From contig NZ_AP017422.1 of NCBI RefSeq assembly GCF_002355595.1, forward strand, positions 2,046,001-2,110,000: 64,000 bases of DNA. The letters run 5' to 3'. Position 1 is the stretch's first letter. Each line of letters begins with the position of its first letter. The DNA is from Filimonas lacunae. Its GTDB lineage: Bacteria > Bacteroidota > Bacteroidia > Chitinophagales > Chitinophagaceae. Under the pieces are notes generated by a model. The model was not told the origin of the DNA. It did not search any database and saw only the letters and a list, made by a program, of their open reading frames with translations. The position numbers were made by a program, and so were the translations under genes. Positions 1 to 7,452 of the stretch are shown here, in pieces.

Positions 1-896
1 TATTTGCCATCCTGCTTCCAATCAAAGCTTACAGGAGTGCGTTTGCCTTGCTGATATTGAACGTTTACTTTGTTGGTATACACTCTGTCGCCATCTTCAC
101 GGGTAGTGAAGGTGCCACTGCCATAAGCAGGAATAGATACTGGCTTGCCTTCAGGATTAGTCATACATACATACAGTTCTTTGTTACCGCTGGTAGCTAC
201 CCTGTTTTCATCCAGGTCGAAAGAGATACGTAACAGATCAGCTCTTTTTGCTGTGGTAGTAGCTTTTTCTTTGCCGCTGCCTTTTACGTCAATAGCTGTG
301 ATGTTGATATTAGACACGTGCAGGGTAGAACCTACATCTGCCAGGTGATCTTTCTCAGCCTGAGTAGCGGTAAGATTTTGCTGGATCTGCTGCTTTTGCG
401 AGCTTAAAGTGTCTCTTTCTGTAGTTAACTGCTGGTTAGAAGCGGTAAGTTGATCGTTCTCGCCTTTCAGTCTTTCTACTTCTGATAACAGATCGTTGAT
501 TTTGCCGTTCAGCTCATTGATTTTAGTTCTGGCTTTAGACAAATCGCCATTCTTTTCTTTCAGAATGCTTCTGATTTCACCTTTCAGCTTGTCAATTTCT
601 TGTTTGCGTTCACCCAGTGCGCCTTGCAGTTGTGCATTGTCGCCTGTCAGTGAATCCATACGGGCTAATGCGTCGTTATATTCCAACTGAATAGAATTAC
701 GGGCAGAGTCCACATTGGTAAACTGTGTTTGTAATTGTGTTAACTCGCTTTTTGATTCGCTTTTATCCCAGATAATGTAGCCCCATGTGCCTAATAATAA
801 TACTACAAGAGCACCATATATCAACTTTCTGCTGTCGTTTGACTTTGGAGTTGGGCGTGGCGTGGGAGTTGGGGTAGGTTCGTTTGTGTAACTCAT
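1..896 (-). CDS. Membrane-anchored coiled-coil protein, C-terminus outside the window
   Basis: The reading frame opens with ATG at 896 and runs leftward off the window, giving 298 complete codons with no stop. Residues 1-20 are rich in Thr and Pro (TPTPTPRPTP), a single hydrophobic segment lies at about 25-43 (LIYGALVVLLLGTWGYIIW), residues about 45-195 are a long heptad-like coiled coil (ESELTQLQTQ, EIDKLKGEIR, KINELNGKI), and a beta-rich domain follows with LRISFDLDENRVATSGNKEL. This suggests a cytoplasmic tail, one membrane anchor and a long periplasmic coiled coil bearing a small globular domain. I do not recognise a named family. The gene is divergent from holA, whose promoter lies about 105 bp away. 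The frame and composition are convincing; the function is unknown. Confidence 0.8.
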   Translation of the reverse strand, partial: MSYTNEPTPTPTPRPTPKSNDSRKLIYGALVVLLLGTWGYIIWDKSESKSELTQLQTQFTNVDSARNSIQLEYNDALARMDSLTGDNAQLQGALGERKQEIDKLKGEIRSILKEKNGDLSKARTKINELNGKINDLLSEVERLKGENDQLTASNQQLTTERDTLSSQKQQIQQNLTATQAEKDHLADVGSTLHVSNINITAIDVKGSGKEKATTTAKRADLLRISFDLDENRVATSGNKELYVCMTNPEGKPVSIPAYGSGTFTTREDGDRVYTNKVNVQYQQGKRTPVSFDWKQDGK

Positions 897-1000
897 ATAC
901 GATGAAATTTTGGGTCCAATAATAAATTAAAATTGTTAAGTTCTGAGCGCAAAAATTCCAAAACCATGCCAAAAAGGTGAAAGGAAAATCTGCCATGTGC

Positions 1001-1008
1001 TATCTTTG
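1001..1008 (+). promoter_or_regulatory. -7 promoter box TATCTTTG for holA
   Basis: Perfect match to the Bacteroidota -7 consensus TAnnTTTG. It ends six bases before the ATG at 1015, so the transcript would begin at or beside the start codon (leaderless or nearly so). No clear TTG -33 box is seen. Confidence 0.6.
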
Positions 1009-1014
1009 TTTTCT

Positions 1015-2016
1015 ATGTCTGCAGAAAAGATCATTTCAGAATGGAAAAAGGGGCAATTTAAACCGGTTTATTGGTTGGAAGGCGATGAACCTTATTTTAT
1101 TGACCAGGTAGTGAACTATGCAGAGCATCATATATTGAATGAGAGTGAAGCGGGGTTTAATTTAACAGTATTTTACGGTCGTGATGCCGATTGGGCTTCC
1201 ATTGTAAATGCCTGCAGGCGGTATCCTATGTTTGCCGAACGTCAGGTGGTGCTGTTAAAAGAAGCCCAGCAAATGCGGGATGTGGAAAAGCTGGAAGCTT
1301 ATATTGATAACCCGCAGCCCACTACCATATTTGTAGTAAGTTATAAAGAGAAGAAGGTGGATGCGCGTACCAAATTTGCTAAAGCGCTGAAGCAGAAGGG
1401 GGAGATGCTTACTACCAAAAAGATGTATGATAACCAGTTGCCCGATTGGGTAAACCAGATGGTGCAACGGCATCAGCTGGGCATTACACAAAAGGCCTTA
1501 TTATTACTGGTAGATCATATTGGTAACGATTTAAGCCGTTTGCAGAATGAGGTGGAAAAAATAGCTGTAAACCTCAATGGCCGTAAAGAAATAACCGAAG
1601 AAGATATTGAAACTTTTGTAGGTATCAGCAAAGAGTTTAACGTGTTTGAGTTACAGGATGCAGTGGTGAAAAAAGATTTACCCAAGGCCATCCGTATCAT
1701 TAAATACTTTGAAGCCAACCCCAAGGCGGCACCTATTCAAATGATACTACCAGCCTTATATAATTTTTTCAGTAAGGTATTTATGGTGTTTGCATTGCCT
1801 TCTAAAGATGAAAGATCGGTGGCGGCAGGCTTAGGTGTGAACCCTTTCTTTGCTAAAGACTATCTTACGGCTTCACGTAACTACGATTTCAGGGGCACCG
1901 AAAAGGTATTGTTGTTATTGCATGCGTATAATCTGCGTAGCATTGGTATTGACGATGCAGGCACCAGTGATGCTGATTTGCTGAAAGAATTGTTGGTAAA
2001 AATGATGATGAATTAA
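1015..2016 (+). CDS. holA: DNA polymerase III subunit delta (clamp-loader HolA)
   Basis: 333-residue delta subunit of the clamp loader, which opens the sliding beta clamp. Seen: the N-terminal delta signature WLEGDEPYFID at about 20-30, RYPMFAERQVVLLKEA at about 70-85, an AAA+-like fold without a Walker A motif as is usual for delta, and a helical C-terminal domain (FNVFELQDAVVKKD onward). Length fits the family. A GTG six codons upstream at 997 is in frame, but the ATG at 1015 is preferred because a TATCTTTG promoter box covers 1001-1008. The gene converges on ribF with one base between the stop codons. Confidence 0.93.
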   Translation: MSAEKIISEWKKGQFKPVYWLEGDEPYFIDQVVNYAEHHILNESEAGFNLTVFYGRDADWASIVNACRRYPMFAERQVVLLKEAQQMRDVEKLEAYIDNPQPTTIFVVSYKEKKVDARTKFAKALKQKGEMLTTKKMYDNQLPDWVNQMVQRHQLGITQKALLLLVDHIGNDLSRLQNEVEKIAVNLNGRKEITEEDIETFVGISKEFNVFELQDAVVKKDLPKAIRIIKYFEANPKAAPIQMILPALYNFFSKVFMVFALPSKDERSVAAGLGVNPFFAKDYLTASRNYDFRGTEKVLLLLHAYNLRSIGIDDAGTSDADLLKELLVKMMMN

Positions 2017-2017
2017 G

Positions 2018-2965
2018 TCAGGAGAGCAGTTGGGCAGATTGTTCCCTGTCTTTGGCCAGTTGCTCTTTTAACGCATCCAATCCATTGAACTTTTGCTCTC
2101 CGCGCAGGTAGTGATGAACCGATACCTGTAATACATGGCCGTATATATCTTCATTGAAATCGAAAATATTCACTTCAATGGTTTTGTGGCTGCCATTTAC
2201 AGTAGGGCGAACTCCAATGTTCATCATTCCTTTATACTCTTCCGATTTACGGTGGGTAATCTGATGTATAATCGTTACTGTTACCGCGTATACGCCATTA
2301 CCAGGAATGAGTTTGCTTTCGTTCTCTATTTTCAAATTGGCAGTGGGGTAGCCGATAGTGCGGCCTAAACGATTGCCTTCTATTACCCGGCCTTCGAAAA
2401 AATAGGGGTAGCCCAGGCAATCATTGGCGGTAATAATGTCTTTTCCGGCTATTGCTTCCCGTATGCGGGTAGAGCTGATGGCCACTTCATTGAGCACCTG
2501 TTCGGGAATTTCTTTTACTGTAAAGCCCAGCTCTTTGCCTATGCTTTCCATTAAATGATAATCTCCCTGGCGGTTTTTACCAAAATGATGGTCGTAACCT
2601 ATAATAACGGTATGCGGGTGAAAGCGGGCAAACAGAAAATCGTGCACATAATCATTTGCCGAAAGGTTGGAAAACGCTTCATTAAACGGCACCACTACCA
2701 GGTGGTTAACCCCCTGAGCTTCCAGTAATGCTATTTTTTCGTCGAGGGAATTTAATAATTGCACAGCCGATGCATTATGTTTAACCACAATGCGTGGGTG
2801 CGGATGAAAGGTAATTATTACAGTTTCGCCGTTTACCTTAGCCGCTTCTTCTTTCAGCTGAGCAATAATTTGCTGGTGCCCTGTATGAACGCCGTCGAAT
2901 GTGCCTATTGTAATTACCGCATTTTTAAAAGCCGGTAAATTTGTAATATCCTTATGTACCTGCAT
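2018..2965 (-). CDS. ribF: Bifunctional riboflavin kinase / FAD synthetase
   Basis: Makes FMN from riboflavin and then FAD. The N-terminal nucleotidyltransferase domain shows GTFDGVHTGH at residues 21-30, the FHPHPR motif, IIGYDHHFGKNRQGD and ISSTRIREAI. The C-terminal riboflavin kinase domain shows GRVIEGNRLGRTIGYPTANL with the PTAN motif that binds Mg-ATP, and ends with the LRGEQKFNGLDALKEQL segment typical of the family. 315 residues is the usual length. It converges on holA and is divergent from the purM-type gene. The ATG at 2965 lies 11 bases after a TAGTTTTG promoter box. Confidence 0.95.
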   Translation of the reverse strand: MQVHKDITNLPAFKNAVITIGTFDGVHTGHQQIIAQLKEEAAKVNGETVIITFHPHPRIVVKHNASAVQLLNSLDEKIALLEAQGVNHLVVVPFNEAFSNLSANDYVHDFLFARFHPHTVIIGYDHHFGKNRQGDYHLMESIGKELGFTVKEIPEQVLNEVAISSTRIREAIAGKDIITANDCLGYPYFFEGRVIEGNRLGRTIGYPTANLKIENESKLIPGNGVYAVTVTIIHQITHRKSEEYKGMMNIGVRPTVNGSHKTIEVNIFDFNEDIYGHVLQVSVHHYLRGEQKFNGLDALKEQLAKDREQSAQLLS

Positions 2966-2976
2966 AAAATAGTTTA

Positions 2977-2984
2977 CAAAACTA
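2977..2984 (-). promoter_or_regulatory. -7 promoter box TAGTTTTG for ribF
   Basis: Read on the minus strand this matches TAnnTTTG exactly. It ends 11 bases before the ribF ATG, so the 5' leader would be only a few bases long. Confidence 0.55.
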
Positions 2985-3030
2985 ATTGTTTCATCTGAAA
3001 CCCGGCTTCGCAGTTTTCTGAGTTTCTGAC

Positions 3031-3038
3031 TACCTTTG
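3031..3038 (+). promoter_or_regulatory. -7 promoter box TACCTTTG for the purM-type gene
   Basis: Exact TAnnTTTG match, 34 bases before the ATG at 3073. It forms a divergent promoter pair with the ribF box about 45 bp away. Confidence 0.55.
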
Positions 3039-3072
3039 CAACAATTTTAAGAATTAAACCTGTTTCAAATCA

Positions 3073-4242
3073 ATGTCGTTATACGCGCAACGTGGAGTTT
3101 CCGCACAGAAAGAAGAGGTACATGCAGCCATCCAAAAACTGGATAAAGGACTTTATGAAAACGCCTTTTGTAAAATTTACCCCGATTACTTATGCGGAGA
3201 TGACAGCTGGGTAAACGTAATGCATGCCGATGGGGCAGGTACTAAAAGTATTCTGGCCTACCTGTATTGGAAAGAAACCGGGGACGTATCGGTATGGAAG
3301 GGCATTGCACAGGATGCGGTGGCTATGAACCTGGACGACCTGTTATGTGTAGGCATTGCCGATAATATCCTGTTTTCCAGCACCATTGACAGAAACAAAA
3401 CCCTCATTCCGGGCGCTATACTGGAAGCCGTAATTAATGGTACCCAGGAGTTTTTTGATGAATTAAAGAAATATGGGGTTAACATTCACTACCTGGGCGG
3501 TGAAACTGCTGATGTGGGGGATGTGGTAAGAACAATAGCTGTAAACGGCACTATGACCAGCCGCTGGCCTAAAAACAAGCTGATTACCAACGATAATATC
3601 AAACCTGGTAATGTAATTGTAGGTTTTGCCAGCTTTGGACAGGCGGTGTACGAACAGGAATATAACAGTGGCCTGGGCAGCAATGGCTTAACCAGCGCCC
3701 GACACGATGTGCTGGATAAAATATATGCACAGCAATATCCGGAAACATTTGAACCTACGCTGAAAAACGAGGTGGTATATATTGGTAAGAACAAAATGAC
3801 AGATACTTTATCTATCAATGGCACAAGCCTGTCTGTGGGTAAACTGTTGTTGAGTCCTACCCGCACTTATGCTCCTTTAATGAAAGTACTGCTGGACGAA
3901 TTCTTTGATGTAATTGACGGAGCTATTCATTGCAGCGGTGGTGGACAAACCAAGTGCATGAAATACCTGCCACAGCCGGTGAAAATTGTAAAAGACAACT
4001 TATTTACGCCGCCACCTATATTTCAACTGATCCAGGAAAATTCCGGTGCAGATGATAAAGAGATGTACCAGGTGTTTAACATGGGGCACAGACTGGAAAT
4101 ATTTACGGATGCGGCTTCTGCTGATAAAATGATTGCTGCCGGCGCTAAACTGGGCATTGAAGGCCAGGTAGTGGGCAGGGTAGAAGCGGCGGAGAAAAAA
4201 TCGCTTGAGTTATACGCAAATAAAAAGTGGATTAGTTACTAA
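3073..4242 (+). CDS. purM: PurM-type AIR synthase (phosphoribosylformylglycinamidine cyclo-ligase)
   Basis: 389-residue protein of the PurM/SelD/ThiL ATP-binding fold. The divergent Bacteroidota form of AIR synthase looks like this one, starting with a QRGVSAQKEEVHAAI segment. Seen: MHADGAGTKSILAYLYW at about 50-66 (substrate/ATP site), DDLLCVGI, LGGETADVGDVVRT (the GGETA motif of PurM), and a C-terminal domain with GMxHRLEIF-like NMGHRLEIF. The reaction would be ring closure of FGAM to AIR in purine synthesis. It is clearly longer than the roughly 345 residues of proteobacterial PurM, so some annotators call it AIR synthase-related. The stop codon is inside a terminator stem. Confidence 0.8.
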   Translation: MSLYAQRGVSAQKEEVHAAIQKLDKGLYENAFCKIYPDYLCGDDSWVNVMHADGAGTKSILAYLYWKETGDVSVWKGIAQDAVAMNLDDLLCVGIADNILFSSTIDRNKTLIPGAILEAVINGTQEFFDELKKYGVNIHYLGGETADVGDVVRTIAVNGTMTSRWPKNKLITNDNIKPGNVIVGFASFGQAVYEQEYNSGLGSNGLTSARHDVLDKIYAQQYPETFEPTLKNEVVYIGKNKMTDTLSINGTSLSVGKLLLSPTRTYAPLMKVLLDEFFDVIDGAIHCSGGGQTKCMKYLPQPVKIVKDNLFTPPPIFQLIQENSGADDKEMYQVFNMGHRLEIFTDAASADKMIAAGAKLGIEGQVVGRVEAAEKKSLELYANKKWISY

Positions 4243-4252
4243 TCCACTTTTT
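4222..4252. terminator. Bidirectional terminator overlapping the purM-type stop codon
   Basis: A 14-bp perfect stem (4222-4235 with 4239-4252) and a 3-base loop, with A-run on the left and T-run on the right. It therefore works as an intrinsic terminator for both the purM-type gene and the M56 gene that converge on it. The TAA stop of the former (4240-4242) is part of the right arm. Confidence 0.8.
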
Positions 4253-4270
4253 TCTTTCTGCTGTAATATA

Positions 4271-5662
4271 TTATTGCTTTTGGGCCGCTTTGGTATGTAT
4301 TTCTACTACACCGTTAGCGCCTTTGCTGCCGTATTTAGCGGTAGCCGCAGTGCCTTTAAACACATCTACAGATTGTATGGCCTCAGGAGCTAAAGCATTA
4401 ACAGCTTCCCAGGCAACTTCTTCTCCGTCTATCATATAAAGTGGTGGTGTGCTTACAGCTTTTGTTTTAACGTGAACTTTGTTGGCTGATACGCTTGCGG
4501 AATCATGAGAAGCATAGCCTGTTACTTTGCCTTCCGCATCGCTGATAATATGGTTTATATAGCTTTTATCGGAAGTATCAATAGGCTCTTTGGATCTTTT
4601 TACAACATATACTTCTCCATAAAATTTAAAGGCGGTAGAGTCTGCATCACTCCCCCAGCCTTCTTTAGGCTTTTGCTTTATACGTATCCTGTCAGCCAAA
4701 AAGGCGGTCGTTGCATTTGTTTCGTCTATAGTAATAGTTTTAGACTCCAATACCATAGAAACGTTTTTCTCCTTTTTTACAGCAGAGTTTTGTTCCTGTG
4801 CTTTTACCCGGAAAGCAAACAGCAGTAATACAATTCCAGTAACGGGCAAAACCATTAAGCGACGCATGTAGCTGTAGCGTGGTTGTTTGGATGTGGTGAA
4901 CATAGTTAATCTTCTTTTTATAGGTGAGTAAAAAAACGGTTGTGCCGGAGCAAAAGGGAATTTGGCATAGGTAGCTTGTAGCAGCATGGCTGCAAAAGCA
5001 CTGGCATCTTTATCCTGTATGGCTTTGGCATCGGCTATAAATTCATGCACCATGTGTAGCTCTTTCTGTAAAATCCAGAAAAACGGGTTCATCCAGTAAA
5101 AGCATAACACCAGTTGCATCAGCAGTTTATCCCAGGTGTGCTTTTCCTGTATATGGGTGAGTTCATGTCGCCATATTTTCCGCCCGGTATTGTTATCCAT
5201 ATCCAGATCGTTGCGCCAGAACAGCCAGTTGAAAAAGGAAAACGGGGCTTGAGGCAGGTCGGTGTGAATGAGCACAAACTTTTGTTGTATCAGTGTATGC
5301 CGGAACCTGTTTTTCAGGCGAAAAAGCTGGCGGATACGCATGGCTTGTATCAGTAGCAATAACAGGCTGATTGTGGCAAGCGTTACCTGGATAACTAACC
5401 ACCAGTTAATAGTACGCGCCGGGGGAGCAGGAATGTTGCCGATGTAAATTATCTGCATCCATTTTACTGCGGTAGCATTGCTACTTTGTACGAACCATTC
5501 CATTTGTATGAGTGGTAAACTTATACTGGCTATTACTGAAAACAGTAAATAAAACCGGTTGTACTGATGAAATTGCTTATTACGTAAAGCCAGCCAGTAG
5601 TAGCCCAACAACAGTCCCGAGCAGGCTATTACTTTTAACAGGTAAGTAAACAGTGCTTGCAT
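4271..5662 (-). CDS. M56 (BlaR1/MecR1-type) membrane metallopeptidase with a TonB-plug-like tail
   Basis: 463 residues. Membrane segments lie near 4-24, 36-52, 86-107 and 267-284. The zinc motif HELTH is at 166-170, followed by the family segment HMVHEFIADAKAI. Such proteins sense a signal and inactivate a BlaI-type repressor, and the neighbouring upstream gene (10 bp away, same strand) encodes that repressor. The periplasmic C-terminus ends in PPLYMIDGEEVAWEAVNAL, IQSVDVFKGTAATAKYG and GANGVVEIHTK, which resembles the plug-domain signature of SusC proteins, as found in many Bacteroidota M56 proteins. No beta-lactamase gene is near, so the target regulon is unknown. It shares a bidirectional terminator with the convergent gene. 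Confidence 0.88.
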   Translation of the reverse strand: MQALFTYLLKVIACSGLLLGYYWLALRNKQFHQYNRFYLLFSVIASISLPLIQMEWFVQSSNATAVKWMQIIYIGNIPAPPARTINWWLVIQVTLATISLLLLLIQAMRIRQLFRLKNRFRHTLIQQKFVLIHTDLPQAPFSFFNWLFWRNDLDMDNNTGRKIWRHELTHIQEKHTWDKLLMQLVLCFYWMNPFFWILQKELHMVHEFIADAKAIQDKDASAFAAMLLQATYAKFPFAPAQPFFYSPIKRRLTMFTTSKQPRYSYMRRLMVLPVTGIVLLLFAFRVKAQEQNSAVKKEKNVSMVLESKTITIDETNATTAFLADRIRIKQKPKEGWGSDADSTAFKFYGEVYVVKRSKEPIDTSDKSYINHIISDAEGKVTGYASHDSASVSANKVHVKTKAVSTPPLYMIDGEEVAWEAVNALAPEAIQSVDVFKGTAATAKYGSKGANGVVEIHTKAAQKQ

Positions 5663-5672
5663 ATAAATGGCA

Positions 5673-6044
5673 TTAATCGTTATCGTTATTCTTATGCTTG
5701 AGTTGAGTAAGCAGTAGCTCCAGGTCTTCCACCGTAAGTTTGTTGTCTTCTATCAGGAAGGAAACGGCTTTGCTGTAGCTACCTTCAAAATAACCTTTCA
5801 CTAATCCTGACAAACTGCTTTGCGAATAAGCTTCTTTGGTTACCAGGGGGGTATAAAGGTGCATACGGCCTATGGTTTCAGTGCTTACAAACTGTTTTTC
5901 CACCAATATTTTCAACAGGGTGGCTACTGTGTTAGAATGAGGTTTAGGTTCGGGCATAGCATCTACCAGATCTTTCAAAAACCCTTTTTCCTGTTTCCAC
6001 AAAACCTGCATTACCTGCTCTTCTGCTTTGGTAAGCGTTTTCAT
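5673..6044 (-). CDS. BlaI/MecI/CopY family transcriptional repressor
   Basis: 123-residue winged-helix repressor. Seen: LTKAEEQVMQVLWKQEKGFLKDLVDAM (helices 1-2), PKPHSNTVATLLKILVEKQFVSTETIGRMHLYTPLVTKE split over the recognition helix and wing, and a dimerising C-terminal helix. It is the first gene of a two-gene operon with the M56 peptidase. Three ACTAAA-N2-TTTAGT dyads surround its promoter, so it very probably represses its own operon until the peptidase is activated. Length and order fit the family. Confidence 0.93.
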   Translation of the reverse strand: MKTLTKAEEQVMQVLWKQEKGFLKDLVDAMPEPKPHSNTVATLLKILVEKQFVSTETIGRMHLYTPLVTKEAYSQSSLSGLVKGYFEGSYSKAVSFLIEDNKLTVEDLELLLTQLKHKNNDND

Positions 6045-6045
6045 A

Positions 6046-6104
6046 ACTAAAAGTTTAGTCGAATGTATGACTAGTTTTTTAGTTTGTAAACTAAAAATTT
6101 AGTT
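6046..6104 (-). promoter_or_regulatory. BlaI-type operator array around the blaI-M56 promoter
   Basis: Three inverted repeats with the same design, arms TTTAGT/ACTAAA and a 2-base centre: 6046-6059 (6-bp arms), 6079-6094 (7-bp arms) and 6089-6104 (7-bp arms, overlapping the second). Between them on the minus strand is a -7 box TACATTCG (6060-6067, TAnnTTCG type). The first dyad covers the expected transcription start and the other two cover the -33 region, the arrangement expected for repression. Confidence 0.7.
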
Positions 6105-6214
6105 AAAATGGTTCAGGCAACCTTTTTGATACATATAAAATAGTGAGGAATGGGCCAGAGCATTAACTTTGAAGCCTATTTACTATACCCATTAATTCTT
6201 GATACCAATATTTT

Positions 6215-6898
6215 ATGTCTGAAACAGTCGTATCCGTTCGTGATGTGAATATATACCAGGGCAGTAACCTGGTATTGCAGGATGTGAATTTCAACATCAA
6301 CCGGGGAGAGTTTGTGTACCTGGTAGGCAAAACCGGCACCGGCAAAAGCAGCTTGTTGAAAACATTGTATGGCGAATTGCCTTTGAGAGAAGGCACAGCT
6401 AATGTGGCTGGCTTTGATTTAAAAGGGATGAACTGGAAAAAAGTACCTTTTTTACGCAGAAACCTGGGGGTGGTATTCCAGGATTTTCAGTTGCTGACCG
6501 ATCGTAATGTGCATCAAAACCTGCGCTTTGTGTTAAAAGCTACCGGCTGGACCGATGAAAAACTGATTGAAGAAAAGATCAATGATGTGCTGGATAAGGT
6601 AGGTTTAAAAAGCAAAGGGTTTAAAATGCCTTTTGAAATGAGTGGGGGAGAGCAGCAACGTGTAGATATTGCGCGGGCTTTGCTTAATTCGCCGAAACTG
6701 ATACTGGCGGATGAACCTACGGGTAACCTTGACCCCGAAACCAGCGATGAAATTATGCAATTGCTGTTTCAGATATGTAAAGATTATGGAACTGCTATTG
6801 TAATGGCCACCCATGATTTTATTGTAATAAACCGATATCCTTCCCGCATGTTGAAAACAGAGAGGAACAGGGTGTTGGACAGTGCTGTACCTGCCTAG
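6215..6898 (+). CDS. ftsE: FtsE-type cell-division ABC ATPase
   Basis: 227-residue ATPase. Walker A GKTGTGKS is at 38-45, the signature [15 protein letters not shown] follows near 146, Walker B is [16 protein letters not shown], and the H-loop is ATHD. The overall sequence (for example [11 protein letters not shown] and the short C-terminus) is FtsE-like. FtsE pairs with FtsX to activate septal peptidoglycan hydrolases. No ftsX is adjacent here, so the partner must be elsewhere. It could also be a LolD-type ATPase, but the length and N-terminus favour FtsE. It stands alone between the divergent blaI operon and rpsO. Confidence 0.8.
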   Translation: MSETVVSVRDVNIYQGSNLVLQDVNFNINRGEFVYLVGKTGTGKSSLLKTLYGELPLREGTANVAGFDLKGMNWKKVPFLRRNLGVVFQDFQLLTDRNVHQNLRFVLKATGWTDEKLIEEKINDVLDKVGLKSKGFKMPFEMSGGEQQRVDIARALLNSPKLILADEPTGNLDPETSDEIMQLLFQICKDYGTAIVMATHDFIVINRYPSRMLKTERNRVLDSAVPA

Positions 6899-6923
6899 GG
6901 AAAAAGTTTTCCCGAAACACACC

Positions 6924-6952
6924 TTGTGGTATAAAAAATTTTACTACCTTCG
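6924..6952 (+). promoter_or_regulatory. rpsO promoter: TTG -33 and TACCTTCG -7
   Basis: TTG at 6924-6926 and TACCTTCG at 6945-6952 are 18 bases apart, the spacing expected for Bacteroidota housekeeping promoters. The ATG of rpsO is 51 bases downstream. Confidence 0.6.
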
Positions 6953-7003
6953 CGTTCCAAATAGAAGAAGTAAAACCTTGGATGTTTTTTAAAAAAAAGT
7001 GAG

Positions 7004-7276
7004 ATGCCTTATTTAACAAAAGAAAAAAAAGCAACAATTTTTGCAACTTACGGTGGTAATGCCGCTAATACAGGTTCAATCGAAGGTCAGGTAGCCCTTT
7101 TAACTGAGCGTATTTCTAGCATATCCAAACACTTACAGGCAAATAAACATGACCATTCTACCCAGCGCGGCCTGATGAAAATGGTTGGTCAGCGTAAACG
7201 TTTGTTGGTTTATATGCAAAAGCATAACCTGCAAGGTTACCGCGCGTTGATCGAGAAACTGGGTCTTAGAAAATAA
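7004..7276 (+). CDS. rpsO: Small ribosomal subunit protein uS15
   Basis: 90 residues, the normal S15 length. The S15 signature is visible: [41 protein letters not shown] and [12 protein letters not shown], read across the chain. It binds 16S rRNA in the platform of the 30S subunit. It is followed by its own terminator and then by pnp, the same gene order (rpsO-pnp) seen in many bacteria. The leader of about 45 bases could carry autoregulation but I see no definite structure. Confidence 0.97.
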   Translation: MPYLTKEKKATIFATYGGNAANTGSIEGQVALLTERISSISKHLQANKHDHSTQRGLMKMVGQRKRLLVYMQKHNLQGYRALIEKLGLRK

Positions 7277-7300
7277 ACTTTTCAAGCTATGTTATAAGCT

Positions 7301-7339
7301 ATTCCCAACTGACTTAAGACGGTTGGGAATACTTTTTTG
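7301..7339 (+). terminator. Intrinsic terminator after rpsO
   Basis: Nine-bp perfect stem ATTCCCAAC (7301-7309) with GTTGGGAAT (7322-7330), a 12-base loop and a run of six T at 7333-7338. It separates rpsO from pnp. Confidence 0.8.
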
Positions 7340-7452
7340 TATAGCTATGCCAGTTTGTGTGAAATAAGATTGCAAAAACCAGATGTGGATGCATGATTTG
7401 TACCTATACACTACACCGTACACATAGCACACATCGTAAATCTGATTGATTT

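Noticed and set aside
763-996. 77-codon minus-strand frame before holA
   Set aside because: It overlaps the start of the coiled-coil protein gene in another frame and has no recognisable features.
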